A stretch of DNA of 64,000 nt from Lacticaseibacillus absianus. Lineage in GTDB: Bacteria; Bacillota; Bacilli; Lactobacillales; Lactobacillaceae. Within the stretch, counting starts at the first letter, position 1; each line of letters opens with the position of its first letter. Positions 27,634 through 38,455 of this stretch are shown here, piece by piece. Position numbers and translations under genes: made by a program. The notes beneath the pieces were generated by a model. It was not told the origin of the DNA. It saw nothing but the letters and a program-made list of their open reading frames with translations, and ran no database searches. The stretch is from the NCBI RefSeq assembly GCF_013407595.1, contig NZ_JABEKX010000001.1, positions 576,522 through 640,521 on the forward strand, in the 5' to 3' direction.

Positions 27634-28463
27634 TGCGGCGGATCGACGTCGGGCTGACCAGCGTGGCCGACCACCCGACGCTGGCCAGTCAAGGCAAGGC
27701 CAGCACACTGGCGGATCTGGCAGGTCACCTGCCGGTCGTCGAGCTGGACACGACGTTTTACGCCCTGCCGACCGCAGACGCGGTGCGTCGCTGGCAGCAG
27801 GCGGTCCCGGCCAGTTTTCAATTCATTGTCAAGGCGACGCAGTTCATGACGCGGCACAAAGAAGCGCCTGACCACGAGCCGGTGGCCGAGTTCACCGCGT
27901 GGCGCCGGGCGCTGGCCCCGCTGATCGAGGCGGATCAGTTGGCGGCGGCGTTGTTTCAGCTTCCCCCGTACTTCGGGGTCACCGCCGAAAATGTGCGCTA
28001 CCTGCACCTGATCCGCCGGCTGTTGCCAGGGGTGCCGGTGGCGCTGGAGTTTCGCAATGACGGGTGGTACAGCCCGGACTACCGCGGCAGCACGCTGGCG
28101 TTGATGCGCGAGCTGACGTTCAGTCATGTCGTGGTGGACGAGCCACAGACGGCCAGCGGTAGCGTCCCGCTTGTCGCTGAGGTGACGGATCCCGCGCTGG
28201 CGATCATGCGACTGCACGGGCGTAACACCGCGGGGTGGCTGGAGCGCGATCCACAGTGGCGAAGCTGCCGAACGAACTATCGGTACAGCGATGCTGAACT
28301 GCAGGCGCTGGGGCAGGTCGCGACCACGCTGGATGCCCGCCGCGTGATCGTGATCTTCAATAACAACGGTGGCCACGACGCGGCCGCCAACGCCTTGGCG
28401 TTCATCGCTCAGCTCGGGTTACAGTTCGACGACCTGGGGCCCAGCCAACTGTCACTGTTTTGA
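27624..28463 (+). CDS. DUF72 family protein (YecE-like)
   Basis: A 279-aa protein with the DUF72 TIM-barrel features: ELDTTFYALPT near the start, FQFIVKATQFMTRHK, LFQLPPYF, VALEFRNDGWYS and IMRLHGRN, then a terminal FNNNGGHDAAANA. No enzymatic activity is established for the family. Starts inside the Nudix gene, so the pair is co-transcribed and probably translationally coupled. Confidence 0.88.
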   Translation: MGMMRRIDVGLTSVADHPTLASQGKASTLADLAGHLPVVELDTTFYALPTADAVRRWQQAVPASFQFIVKATQFMTRHKEAPDHEPVAEFTAWRRALAPLIEADQLAAALFQLPPYFGVTAENVRYLHLIRRLLPGVPVALEFRNDGWYSPDYRGSTLALMRELTFSHVVVDEPQTASGSVPLVAEVTDPALAIMRLHGRNTAGWLERDPQWRSCRTNYRYSDAELQALGQVATTLDARRVIVIFNNNGGHDAAANALAFIAQLGLQFDDLGPSQLSLF

Positions 28464-28474
28464 CCCCGATACGA

Positions 28475-28915
28475 CTAATCGTGCCCTGGCCACGTGGCGG
28501 TCAGGACGGCCAGCGCATGGGCCTTGGTCCGCTCGGCGAGGGTGACGCTGGGTTCATTGGTGGTCCAGTGGTCAGCCGGCAGGTCGATCAGGCCCCAGCG
28601 GCGGTAGAGCGTGTCGGCCCACGTCGTGTTGGTGAGCGTCGCGCTCCGGTAGCTGACGGCGTAGTGCTGCCCGTTGAAGTCGACGGTGGTCGTCGCCGCG
28701 AAGAACCCGTGGGTCAGGATGCACAGCGCAAGCGATAACACGATGCTGGCGTGCACCAAGCCGCGTCCAGCCGCCGGGTGACGGAAGCTGCGGCCGACCA
28801 GGTAGGTGTCGAGTCGCGTCGGCACCAGATTGACTGCGGTGCGTAACAGCATGTGATTGCTGAATAGCAGACAGATGCCGAGAAGTTCGGCCGCGAGCAA
28901 GGCACGATTATTCAT
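28475..28915 (-). CDS. Small membrane protein of unknown function
   Basis: A 146-aa protein not recognised. Two hydrophobic segments (about 3-25 and 53-73) flank a short loop, followed by an extracytoplasmic or cytoplasmic tail of about 75 residues (TVDFNGQHYAVSYRSATL). ATG 28915 is chosen after GGTGGTG; a longer frame to 28933 lacks support. Codon use is like its neighbours. It converges with the DUF72 gene at 11 bp, without an obvious terminator. Confidence 0.6.
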   Translation of the reverse strand: MNNRALLAAELLGICLLFSNHMLLRTAVNLVPTRLDTYLVGRSFRHPAAGRGLVHASIVLSLALCILTHGFFAATTTVDFNGQHYAVSYRSATLTNTTWADTLYRRWGLIDLPADHWTTNEPSVTLAERTKAHALAVLTATWPGHD

Positions 28916-29095
28916 GGGGTCACCACCGATCACGCATCGGAGGTCTTACGCTTCAGACTTGACGGGGAATCGACCGTCAGACGCCCTGTAGTCTACGCTT
29001 ATGTGAGCGGGCTAGCCCAGAGTGACCGGCCTTTTAACCGGGTTTTAGCCAGTTTGGTGTGTCGTCGCCGGGCACTTGGGCGCACAAAAAGCGGT

Positions 29096-29141
29096 GGCCG
29101 GCCGCGCGTGAATATGAATATGGGCCGGCCAATGGTATAAT
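29096..29141 (+). promoter_or_regulatory. metG promoter with repeated GGCCGGCC
   Basis: TATAAT (29136-29141) is a good -10 box; the -35 is weak. Two GGCCGGCC octamers (29096-29103, 29123-29130) bracket the -35 position. No T-box leader is visible between the promoter and metG. The remaining 28916-29095 shows no gene. Confidence 0.45.
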
Positions 29142-29193
29142 GAATGGCAGTTTAAGCACTTTTCACACACCCGCACCATTCGCGGGGAGATGA

Positions 29194-31194
<2,001 letters not shown>

Positions 31195-31213
31195 CAATTG
31201 CACACACGACAAG

Positions 31214-31239
31214 GTCGCGGCGATCGCCGCGGCTTTTTT
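31214..31239 (+). terminator. Intrinsic terminator of metG
   Basis: A perfect palindrome CGCGGCGATCGCCGCG (31216-31231) with flanking pairs, followed by TTTTTT. Confidence 0.85.
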
Positions 31240-31244
31240 GTGTG

Positions 31245-31713
31245 GTTGGCAACTGGCAGCCACGCAAAATTTAATAAATAACAAAGGTCCGCGTGCATCC
31301 CGACGTGAAGAGCGGGTCAGCTGGGCCCAGCGGTCGCTTTTTGAGAGATCGGATTTTGATTTTTGAGGGCATGGAAGCGCGCCCACGGAATCGGGACCCG
31401 ATCGTAGTCGCCGGACAGAGGGATGGGTTGAAATGACCGCACGTGACGCGAGAGAAAAGGGGGGGCAAACCGTTCTGTTGATTCAAATCGTAAATGAAAT
31501 TAGAAAAGTACAATTTATTAATTAGACTAACAATTAATTAAATGCTGAAATATATAATTGAACAACCATAATGATTCGCCTGAAACAAACTGTTTTTACA
31601 ATTTTCGGTATAGACACGATAGTTTATATAGCTTACAATTCGGCTAATATCCGAAGTACGTGACTTGGGGGAGTCCGCGGGTAGAAATATCTTAATTTTA
31701 GGGGGATTTTGAT
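31245..31713. other. Long AT-rich intergenic region before a surface protein gene
   Basis: Composition falls sharply to AT-rich after about 31480 in an otherwise GC-rich genome. No coding frame with a ribosome site is visible. It ends with TTAGGGGG, the ribosome site of the surface protein. The shift could mark a recombination boundary or a long leader. Confidence 0.5.
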
Positions 31714-32970
31714 ATGAGGGATCAAGGGGAAAAAATGGCCGCGGTGCGTAAGACCTGGATCGCTGCGGGGATCGCCGCAGCGACACTGTTCAGCGTTCAG
31801 GCGCTCGGGGCACAGACGGTGGCGGCGGCAGAGGCCGCGCCGGCAGTCGCAGAAGTCAGCGTTCAAGCAGATCTGCTGAATCGTATTGCGAACAACAAGA
31901 AGATGGTGCAGGCGTTCGGCAACGTCAAGGACACCGTGACGAATCGGTCGTTCTACGGTGACTTCGATTACCTCGCCGGGTTGGTGCGTAGTGGCAAGAT
32001 TGCAGATAAAGACGCGCTGTACGCCGCAATGAAGCCGATCGCGCAAGGCGTCAAGGAATACCTTAAGGCGACGGCGAAGAAGCAAGTCGCCGCAGTCGGC
32101 AACGTGACCGACCCGGTCACCAAGCGCAGCTTCTACGGTGCGATCGACTACCTGTTCAACAGCGCAGTGGTCACCGTCGACGATAGCGGTGTCGGGTTCA
32201 CTTTTGACCCAGCGGAACTCAATGCGATCATCGAGCGGGCCCAAAAAGCGATGGTGACGGAAAAAGCAGATGACACCTATGCCACGACTGACCGGACGCC
32301 GCACATCAAGACGCCGGTAACAGAGACGGTGGATGACACCTACGCCACGACTGACCGGACGCCGCACGTCAAGACGCCGGTAACAGAAACAGTGGATGAC
32401 ACCTACGCCACGACTGACCGGACACCACACGTCAAGACGCCGGTGACGGAAACGGTGGACGACACCTACGCCACGACTGACCGGACGCCGCACATCAAGA
32501 CGCCGGTAACGGAAACGGTGGACGACACCTACGGCCAGGGCGACCGGACGCCGCACGTCAAGACGCCGGTAACAGAGACGGTGGATGACACCTACGCCAC
32601 GACTGACCGGACGCCACACGTCAAGACGCCAGTGACGGAAACGGTGGACGACACCTACGGCCAGGGCGACCGGACGCCGCACGTCAAGACGCCGGTGACA
32701 GACCCGATCGATGACAACAACGATCAGACTGACCCGACGCCGCTGCCTAAGACGCCGGTGACGGATCCGACCGACGACACCAAGGGCCAAGGCGACCCGA
32801 CGCCGACGATCAAGCCAGTGGCGGCCAAGACGCCGGCACCGCGTGCAACCAAGGCAGCGCTCCCGCAGACGGGTGACGAAGTGAACCCAGCGATCGCCTC
32901 CCTTGGGGTCGTGGCGGTGATCGGGGCCCTGTTTGGCCTCGCAGGGCACGACCGCAAGCGCCGCGCCTAA
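31714..32970 (+). CDS. LPxTG-anchored repeat surface protein
   Basis: A 418-aa secreted protein. Signal peptide (about 1-39: TWIAAGIAAATLFSVQALGA then AAAE). Two related N-terminal motifs, NVKDTVTNRSFYGDFDYL and NVTDPVTKRSFYGAIDYL (about 70 and 130), show an internal duplication. Residues about 184-370 are nine 21-residue Thr/Asp/Pro repeats. The sortase signal is LPQTG (L383) with a hydrophobic segment and KRRA tail. Likely a wall-linked stalk or adhesin; ligand unknown. ATG 31714 has GGGGG 8 nt upstream; ATG 31735 is also possible. Confidence 0.88.
   Translation: MRDQGEKMAAVRKTWIAAGIAAATLFSVQALGAQTVAAAEAAPAVAEVSVQADLLNRIANNKKMVQAFGNVKDTVTNRSFYGDFDYLAGLVRSGKIADKDALYAAMKPIAQGVKEYLKATAKKQVAAVGNVTDPVTKRSFYGAIDYLFNSAVVTVDDSGVGFTFDPAELNAIIERAQKAMVTEKADDTYATTDRTPHIKTPVTETVDDTYATTDRTPHVKTPVTETVDDTYATTDRTPHVKTPVTETVDDTYATTDRTPHIKTPVTETVDDTYGQGDRTPHVKTPVTETVDDTYATTDRTPHVKTPVTETVDDTYGQGDRTPHVKTPVTDPIDDNNDQTDPTPLPKTPVTDPTDDTKGQGDPTPTIKPVAAKTPAPRATKAALPQTGDEVNPAIASLGVVAVIGALFGLAGHDRKRRA
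32263..32820 (+). repeat. Nine 63-bp tandem repeats in the surface protein gene
   Basis: Units of 63 bp encode ETVDDTYATTDRTPHVKTPVT with two alternative centres (TYATTDR or TYGQGDR). Seven are nearly identical at the DNA level; the last two (DPIDDNND..., DPTDDTKG...) have diverged. High identity implies recent expansion. Confidence 0.9.
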
Positions 32971-33101
32971 CCGCAGTCGGCTGGATGAAGCGCGTGGTCC
33001 GCGGGCGCGCACCCCACGGATGACTTGAACATGACATTGGAGGGATCTTTGACCGGCAGCGGCTCAGGGGTCCCTTTTGGCCCAATCACAGGAGGGATGA
33101 G

Positions 33102-34283
33102 ATGGTCTACACACAGCAGAACCAATCACAAGGGGCGTCTGGTGGGTATCCGCTCAACGCCGACAACGAGTGGGTCGAACTCGCCGGTCAACTGCCTTGG
33201 CAGGCGCTAGAAGCGATCTATCAGCTCGACTTTGCCGCGGATTCGGGCCGCCAGGGGACACCCTTTCGCCAACTCTATGCCGCCCAGCTGATCAAGGACC
33301 GAACGGGTCTGACGGATCGAGCAGTCTTCCAAGCGATTCGGGAGGTCCCGGCGTTCCAGTACTTCGTCGGCCTGACGGGGTACCATCCGAGCCTGCCGTT
33401 TTCCGTGGGGTCTTTGGCCCACTTCCGCCGCCGCATCGCGCCGCTCAAGCCGATCTTGGACCGGGTGATCGCCAGGCGCTTGGGTGAACTGATCCAAGCC
33501 GCGTTGCAGGGGTCAGACTGGACGCTGGTCGAGGCGTTTTGGTCCAGTTGGTCGGATGACTGGGAGGCGGTCGAGTACCTGGGCCAGGCCGCCTTGGCGG
33601 AGCTCGACTCAGATCAACAGCTGATGGCCAAACAGCTTAGCCGCCCCGCGGTTGCGCCCCGCGGCGATCGTCCGACTGGCGCGGTCGCCCAGTTGATCGA
33701 GGCGTTAGAGGGCGAACAAGCGCGCGTCGAGCAGCTTCAGGCGGCTGGTGGGCACCTGAGCCCCCGTAGGCAAGCCGTGCTGACTACGATCCGCGCACTG
33801 AGCGACGAACTGGCGGCGCGTCAGGCGATGATCGCGCGTGCGGACGACACGCCGAGCTACGCGCAGGCGCTGAGCGCGCGCACCGTCGAGATCACGCATT
33901 TTCAGCTCGGGGTGCCGCGGCCGGTGACGGCGTTCCTCGAGGCGTTGCAGCGGGCTGGCGGGCGGCGGCCCAGCTTCATCTTGACCGCTGGCGGGCAGCT
34001 CTCGGCGCTCGAACGCGCTCAGTGTGAAGCAGCGGGCCTGCAGGTGCTCGAACGGGCACAGGCGGGCAGTGGGATCGCGTTGATCGGGCTGCCCGACACG
34101 TCGGACCTGCTGATGCAAATTCAACTTCAACAGTTGGCCGTGAAGCTCGAGTCCGTGATGGTCAGCGCCAAGCTCGGGCCACTCCTGAGTCTCTACGATG
34201 GGCCGCTCGTGCTGACCCTGGCACGGGGCGCGCATCAGTTTCAGCTCCAGTACCGCGATCTGCCCCAACCGCCGCTGGCGTGA
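33102..34283 (+). CDS. Protein with transposase DUF772-like N-terminus, no DDE core
   Basis: A 393-aa protein. Residues about 25-115 (LPWQALEAIYQLDF, RQLYAAQLIKDRTGLTDRA, FQYFVGLTGYHPSLPFSVGS, LAHFRRRI) match the N-terminal DUF772 region of IS5/IS1182-type transposases. The rest has no DDE residues: a predicted helical stretch (170-240), then a beta-rich part (IEITHFQLGV onward) of unknown type. The frame is intact with a good ribosome site (GGAGGG, 5 nt) and normal codon use, so it looks like a maintained, perhaps domesticated gene rather than a relic. Function unknown. Confidence 0.65.
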   Translation: MVYTQQNQSQGASGGYPLNADNEWVELAGQLPWQALEAIYQLDFAADSGRQGTPFRQLYAAQLIKDRTGLTDRAVFQAIREVPAFQYFVGLTGYHPSLPFSVGSLAHFRRRIAPLKPILDRVIARRLGELIQAALQGSDWTLVEAFWSSWSDDWEAVEYLGQAALAELDSDQQLMAKQLSRPAVAPRGDRPTGAVAQLIEALEGEQARVEQLQAAGGHLSPRRQAVLTTIRALSDELAARQAMIARADDTPSYAQALSARTVEITHFQLGVPRPVTAFLEALQRAGGRRPSFILTAGGQLSALERAQCEAAGLQVLERAQAGSGIALIGLPDTSDLLMQIQLQQLAVKLESVMVSAKLGPLLSLYDGPLVLTLARGAHQFQLQYRDLPQPPLA

Positions 34284-34412
34284 ACTTGTGGGCGGGTCGC
34301 TAAGCGCTGGCGCACTTTCGGGGGCATTGAGCTTGACGGGCTCGCCCGCGCGGCACCAGCAATGGGCATGGCTCGGCGGCCCGGGGCGGCTGAGGAAAGT
34401 CTCGATGAACGC

Positions 34413-34438
34413 AAAAAAAGGCCGTATGGCCTTTTTTT
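34413..34438. terminator. Bidirectional terminator
   Basis: AAAAAAAGGCC-GTAT-GGCCTTTTTTT between the convergent DUF772-like gene and the surface-protein pseudogene. Confidence 0.85.
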
Positions 34439-34454
34439 GGTGGTGCGATCGGTC

Positions 34455-35633
34455 TCAGCTGTGCTTGCGCCGTGTCCCAGCGAGCCCGATGAGGCTGACC
34501 AGCGTGAGAAGCGCGCCGGCTCCCGCGGCGGCCGGCGTTGTTGTTGCACCGGTCTGCGGCAGCACTTGTTGGGTGCTAGTTGTCGGTGGCTGCTGATCGG
34601 CGCTGGGGTGGCTGACCGTGTCGGGGTTGCCGGACGGCTGGCCATCGATACCGTTACCGTTCGTCCCGTTACCAGCCGTGCCGTTGCCGCCAGCACCATT
34701 GCCTTGGTCACAGTTGCCGCCTGGCGTGGTCGCGACCAGGTAGAAGGTCAGACTCGTGACGGCGGGATCGCCGAAGTACAGCGGGAGCTGCTCCGGCAGG
34801 CGGGTGGTGTCGATCGTGTAGCCGGCCGGGACGTTTTGCCCGATCTCCTCGGAGCGGGTCGAAAACTCGGTATCGTACTGGGCGGTCAGGGCGAGGGTAT
34901 GGATCAGCGCACCGGTCTTGGTGTCGCGGTAGTAGACGGGGATCGTCACGTCGGGTAGTTTCTGAACGTAAAACGTCAGGCTCGGCACGGCGGGGTCGCC
35001 GAAGTACATCGGCAGTTGGTCCGGCAGGCGGGTGGTGTCGATCGTGTAGCCGGCCGGGACGTTTTGCCCGATCTCCTCGGAGCGGGTCGAAAACTCGGTG
35101 TCGTACGCGTCGGTCAAGGCCAGGGTGTCGATCAGCGCGTCGGTCGTCGTGTCGCGGTAATAGACGGGGATCGTCACGTCGGCGCGCGGGGCAACGGCGG
35201 TCGTCACCGGTTCGACGACCAGCTGGATGGCCTGCGCCGGCCCGCTGAGGAAGCGCCCTTCGCCGGCGTCTGGCCTTGGCTGCGCGGCAAATTCGAGCAG
35301 TCAGTAGCCATCTGGCAGCAGCGCGGTGACATTGGCGATGAATGGGGCGGTGAACTGGCCTTGGGCCTCATCGCGCCACGCGACGCCGAGGGCGCCTTGA
35401 ACGGTGGCCTGGCCGACGCTGGTCATCTGGTCTAGGGTGGCGCCGCTTGTCTTGTCTTTGAAGGTGATCGTCAGGGTCCCGAGCGCGCGATCGCTGGTTT
35501 CTTGGGCATCAGCGGCTTGGACCGAAGCGGGTGGGGCCACTGCCAGGCTGAGCAGTAAGCCTGCCGCCAAGCAGACGGTGAGCCAGCGCCAGACGGCCTG
35601 CCCGTGGTTGATCGTGGTATGATGCTGAGTCAT
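34455..35633 (-). pseudogene. LPxTG surface protein interrupted by an in-frame TGA
   Basis: One reading frame from ATG 35633 (GGAGGA 7 nt upstream) to 34455 would encode 392 residues, broken by TGA at 35301-35303. Before the stop: signal peptide (VCLAAGLLLSLAVAPPASVQA) and a domain beginning LGTLTITFKDKTSG. After it, the frame continues LLEFAAQPRPDAGEG into two near-identical 76-residue beta-rich repeats (VTIPVYYRDT...LTFYV), a Gly/Asn linker and sortase signal LPQTG with a hydrophobic tail. A single TGG to TGA change would explain the break. The repeats resemble mucin-binding-type domains, an inference. Either a recent pseudogene, readthrough, or a sequencing error. Confidence 0.75.
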
Positions 35634-35801
35634 GCTATCGTCCTCCTCCGAGTGGGTGTGACCAGGGTCGATCATTGACAGCGAAGGTCTCGGCGTGCGC
35701 CAAGCCCATCTATCTAAAGTATAGTGAGTCAACCTTCTCGGGGGCAAGCCAGACGCCTCGCGCAGCGGGGCGTGATCAACCAAGTGCTTACCGGTGGCCC
35801 C

Positions 35802-35835
35802 AAAAAGACCCGCAGCCCAAGCGGGACTGCGGGTC
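35802..35835 (-). terminator. Terminator of the minus-strand lac genes
   Basis: On the minus strand GACCCGCAG pairs with CTGCGGGTC, followed by TTTTT (35802-35806). Confidence 0.8.
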
Positions 35836-35849
35836 AGGGGCAGCGGTGG

Positions 35850-36725
35850 TCACCCGAGGGTCAGGGTGGTCGTCATCGTCCGCTGCTCACCGCCTTCAAT
35901 GACGGTGTTGCCAAGTTTCTTGAACCAATTCGTCGGGGTCCCGGCGGCGTCCGGCAGGCCGTTGAACGGCTCGACGCAGACGAACGGGGCGTTTTGGCCT
36001 TCCGGGCTCCAGAGTGTCAGGTACGGGAAGTCGGTGAGGTCTAAGGTCACTTCGGGTCCGCCGGCCTTAGTCGCCAGCGTCGCGCTGGTCGCCTCGGGTG
36101 CATCGACGATGATCAAGCCATCATCGAGCAAGGCGTGGCTCAACGGGATCACATTGCCGTCTGCGGCGGGCAGCGGCGTGATCTCACCGTTGCGGAACGG
36201 GACCGGACCGATCCCGAACTGATGCAACGGGACTTTGGCGCCGTTCAGCGTGACGGTGTAATCTTCAAGCGGCTGGCTGAGCGCAAAACCAGGGTGAAAC
36301 CCGAGGGCAAACGGCATCGGCTCGCGCGAGCCGTTCGCGACCGTGTAGCGGATCGCTAGGCCGGCATCGGTCAGCTGATACGCCACAGTGAGCGCGAAGT
36401 CGAAGGGGTACATCGCCTTGGTCTCGGCGTTCGCCCGCAAGGTCAGTTGCACGCGATCGACGCCGGCTTTCGTGATGCTCGCGAACTCATAGTCGCGGGC
36501 GAAGCCGTGCTGGCGCATCGGATACGGCTGACCGTCCAGGGTGTACTGGTCGTCGTTGGACTTGCCGATGGCGGGAAACAGCAGTGGGGCGTGGCGGCCC
36601 CAGTATTGGCCGGTGGTGTCTGTCCAGATGAACTCGTGCCCGTCGGCTTTGCGGACCAAGCTGGTCAGCTCGGCACCGTGGGGGTCGATGGCGGCGGTGA
36701 AGTGGTCGGATTCGATGGTGATCAT
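35850..36725 (-). CDS. lacX: Aldose 1-epimerase family protein LacX
   Basis: A 291-aa GalM-like protein (TLWSPEGQNAPFVCVEP region contains a catalytic Glu position; FALGFHPGFAL provides the His). LacX homologues sit at the end of lactococcal lac operons; the presumed role is mutarotation of galactose or a phosphorylated derivative. ATG follows GGAGGCATAATCC, and the ribosome site overlaps the end of the DUF4867 gene. Last gene of the minus-strand lac unit. Confidence 0.85.
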   Translation of the reverse strand: MITIESDHFTAAIDPHGAELTSLVRKADGHEFIWTDTTGQYWGRHAPLLFPAIGKSNDDQYTLDGQPYPMRQHGFARDYEFASITKAGVDRVQLTLRANAETKAMYPFDFALTVAYQLTDAGLAIRYTVANGSREPMPFALGFHPGFALSQPLEDYTVTLNGAKVPLHQFGIGPVPFRNGEITPLPAADGNVIPLSHALLDDGLIIVDAPEATSATLATKAGGPEVTLDLTDFPYLTLWSPEGQNAPFVCVEPFNGLPDAAGTPTNWFKKLGNTVIEGGEQRTMTTTLTLG

Positions 36726-36728
36726 GGA

Positions 36729-37406
36729 TTATGCCTCCTGTAGCGGGTCGACGCTGACGAGCGCGCCGGTCACCCCAACGGCGATGCCTTGGGCGATCTT
36801 ATCCGTGCGCGACGGGTGAACGACCTGGAATTTGTTCTGCTTGACGATCAACGGGTTATCGCTGTGGTAGCCGGCCGGGAACGGCTGGTTGGTGCCTTGG
36901 ATCAGCATCACAACGAACTTGAACCCGGCAGTGGTCACCTCGCACGGGCTGTAGTGCAGGGTGTCGCTGTAGAACTCGACGACGGTCCCGGCCGGCACGT
37001 AGAACAGCTTGGCGTCGCGCTCGGCGTTGAACTGGCCGGCGTGTAGCTGACTGCGCTTGCCGATCACCATGACGACGGGGGTCATGAAGATGTTCAGCTC
37101 ACTACCTTGATGAAACTCAACGGCGGTCAGGGACTGGCTGTGGCCGGCACACTCGCCGGCTTCGATCGGCAGGCCCGCGAACACATCTGCGCCGATCTGC
37201 TGGATGACCGGCAAAGCCTCCAGGGTCGGGTTGGACGGGACGTAGACATTGGCCCCGGTGGGGATCGGGATCTCGCGCATGGCCGCGGTCAGGTCGGTGA
37301 GCGTGTATTGCGGGTAGACGATGCCGTAATCCGCGAACGCGGGATCGTCAAGTGTCAGGATGTCGCGGTCTGGGTTTTGGGTGCGTAATTGGTCTAATTG
37401 TGTCAT
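36729..37406 (-). CDS. DUF4867 family protein
   Basis: A 225-aa protein of the DUF4867 family, found with tagatose-6-phosphate genes in lactobacilli. Motifs include EAGECAGHSQSLTAVEFHQGSE and HYSPCEV, with histidine and glutamate spacing suggestive of a cupin-like metal site. Function is not established; its place between lacC and lacX suggests a step in galactose-6-phosphate handling. ATG is preceded by AAGAAGG. Confidence 0.8.
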   Translation of the reverse strand: MTQLDQLRTQNPDRDILTLDDPAFADYGIVYPQYTLTDLTAAMREIPIPTGANVYVPSNPTLEALPVIQQIGADVFAGLPIEAGECAGHSQSLTAVEFHQGSELNIFMTPVVMVIGKRSQLHAGQFNAERDAKLFYVPAGTVVEFYSDTLHYSPCEVTTAGFKFVVMLIQGTNQPFPAGYHSDNPLIVKQNKFQVVHPSRTDKIAQGIAVGVTGALVSVDPLQEA

Positions 37407-37419
37407 GGTTGCCTTCTTC

Positions 37420-38358
37420 TTATTGGGGGATGATGGTGACTTGGGCGAAGTAGTCGTCGAAGCGAGTCGGATCGACGAAGCCGGTCTCAGCTTCCATCGT
37501 GTTGAGCATACCGGTGGTCATGGCGGTCTTCATCACGGTCTCATCGGACGCGCCGTCATCGATCGCCATGGCGAGCCCGGCCAGGGTCGAATCGCCGGAG
37601 CCGACCGGGTTGACGACGTTGATCTTCGGGATCGCGGCTTGGTAATAGTGATCGTTGTGCTTGACGAACGCCCCGGCAGCGCCCAGCGAGACGACGATCC
37701 ACTCGATACCGTCAAAAAGCGGGTCTTGCAGGTGCTGCTTGAGTGCCGGTAGGTCGTGCTTGTCGACGGGCACGTCGAGCAAGGCGGCGAGCTCGTCTTC
37801 GTTGGGCTTGATCAGCAGTGGCTTGACGGCCGCCGTGAGCCCAGCCTTCAAAGCGGCCCCGGAGGCATCGAGGATCACCTTGACCTGCTTGGTGGCAGCG
37901 TGAGCGATCATCGTGACGTAGAAGTCGGGGGCGAGTCCGCGCGGTAGCGACCCAGAGATGGTGACGACGCTGGCCGTGTCGAGTAGCTGGTCGAAGTGGG
38001 CGAGAAACGCTTCGCCGTCGGCTTCGCTCAGGGTCGGACCGGCTTCGAGGATCTCTGTTTGGTTGCCGCCGTCGTGGAGGATCGCGATGCACTGCCGCGA
38101 TTCCTGGTCGATGTGGGTGAAGTCGTGCGCGATGCCGTCTTCATCGAGGCGCGCCTCGATGAAGCGGCCGAAGTTGCCGCCGAGCACGCCGGTGGCGATC
38201 AGTGGGTGGCCGAGCAGGTGGGCGACGCGTGAGACGTTCAACCCCTTGCCACCGGCGGTCTTGCGGACGTCGGTGATGCGGTTGACGGTGTCGATCGCGA
38301 GGTGCTCGAGGGGATAAGCGATGTCGATGGATGGGTTCATGGTGACGGTCAGGATCAT
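37420..38358 (-). CDS. lacC: Tagatose-6-phosphate kinase LacC
   Basis: A 312-aa PfkB-family kinase phosphorylating tagatose-6-phosphate to the 1,6-bisphosphate. PfkB signatures: GGKGLNVSRVAHLLG near the N-terminus and VVNPVGSGDSTLAGLA with the catalytic Asp near residue 254. GGAGCCTGACTC precedes the ATG. It is followed 13 bp later by the DUF4867 gene. Confidence 0.92.
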   Translation of the reverse strand: MILTVTMNPSIDIAYPLEHLAIDTVNRITDVRKTAGGKGLNVSRVAHLLGHPLIATGVLGGNFGRFIEARLDEDGIAHDFTHIDQESRQCIAILHDGGNQTEILEAGPTLSEADGEAFLAHFDQLLDTASVVTISGSLPRGLAPDFYVTMIAHAATKQVKVILDASGAALKAGLTAAVKPLLIKPNEDELAALLDVPVDKHDLPALKQHLQDPLFDGIEWIVVSLGAAGAFVKHNDHYYQAAIPKINVVNPVGSGDSTLAGLAMAIDDGASDETVMKTAMTTGMLNTMEAETGFVDPTRFDDYFAQVTIIPQ

Positions 38359-38401
38359 GAGTCAGGCTCCTTTTGTGTGCGGGTGAGGGGGGATTTTTGC
38401 C

Positions 38402-38438
38402 GAAAAAAAAGCCGAGCCCTTCTCGGGAGCGGCTTTTC
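38402..38438 (-). terminator. Hairpin with T-tract between lacD and lacC
   Basis: On the minus strand AAGCCGCTCCC-GAGAA-GGGCTCGGCTT with a two-base internal mismatch is followed by eight T. It probably attenuates rather than separates the two genes, lowering lacC expression relative to lacD. Confidence 0.65.
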
Positions 38439-38455
38439 CGAAATGACTGATCGAA

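Noticed and set aside
31271-31513. 80-codon minus-strand frame downstream of metG
   Set aside because: No ribosome site, no recognisable features, and it crosses the composition change.
31633-33012. 459-codon minus-strand open frame opposite the surface protein gene
   Set aside because: It is the shadow of the 63-bp repeats; the plus-strand frame has signal peptide and LPQTG anchor.
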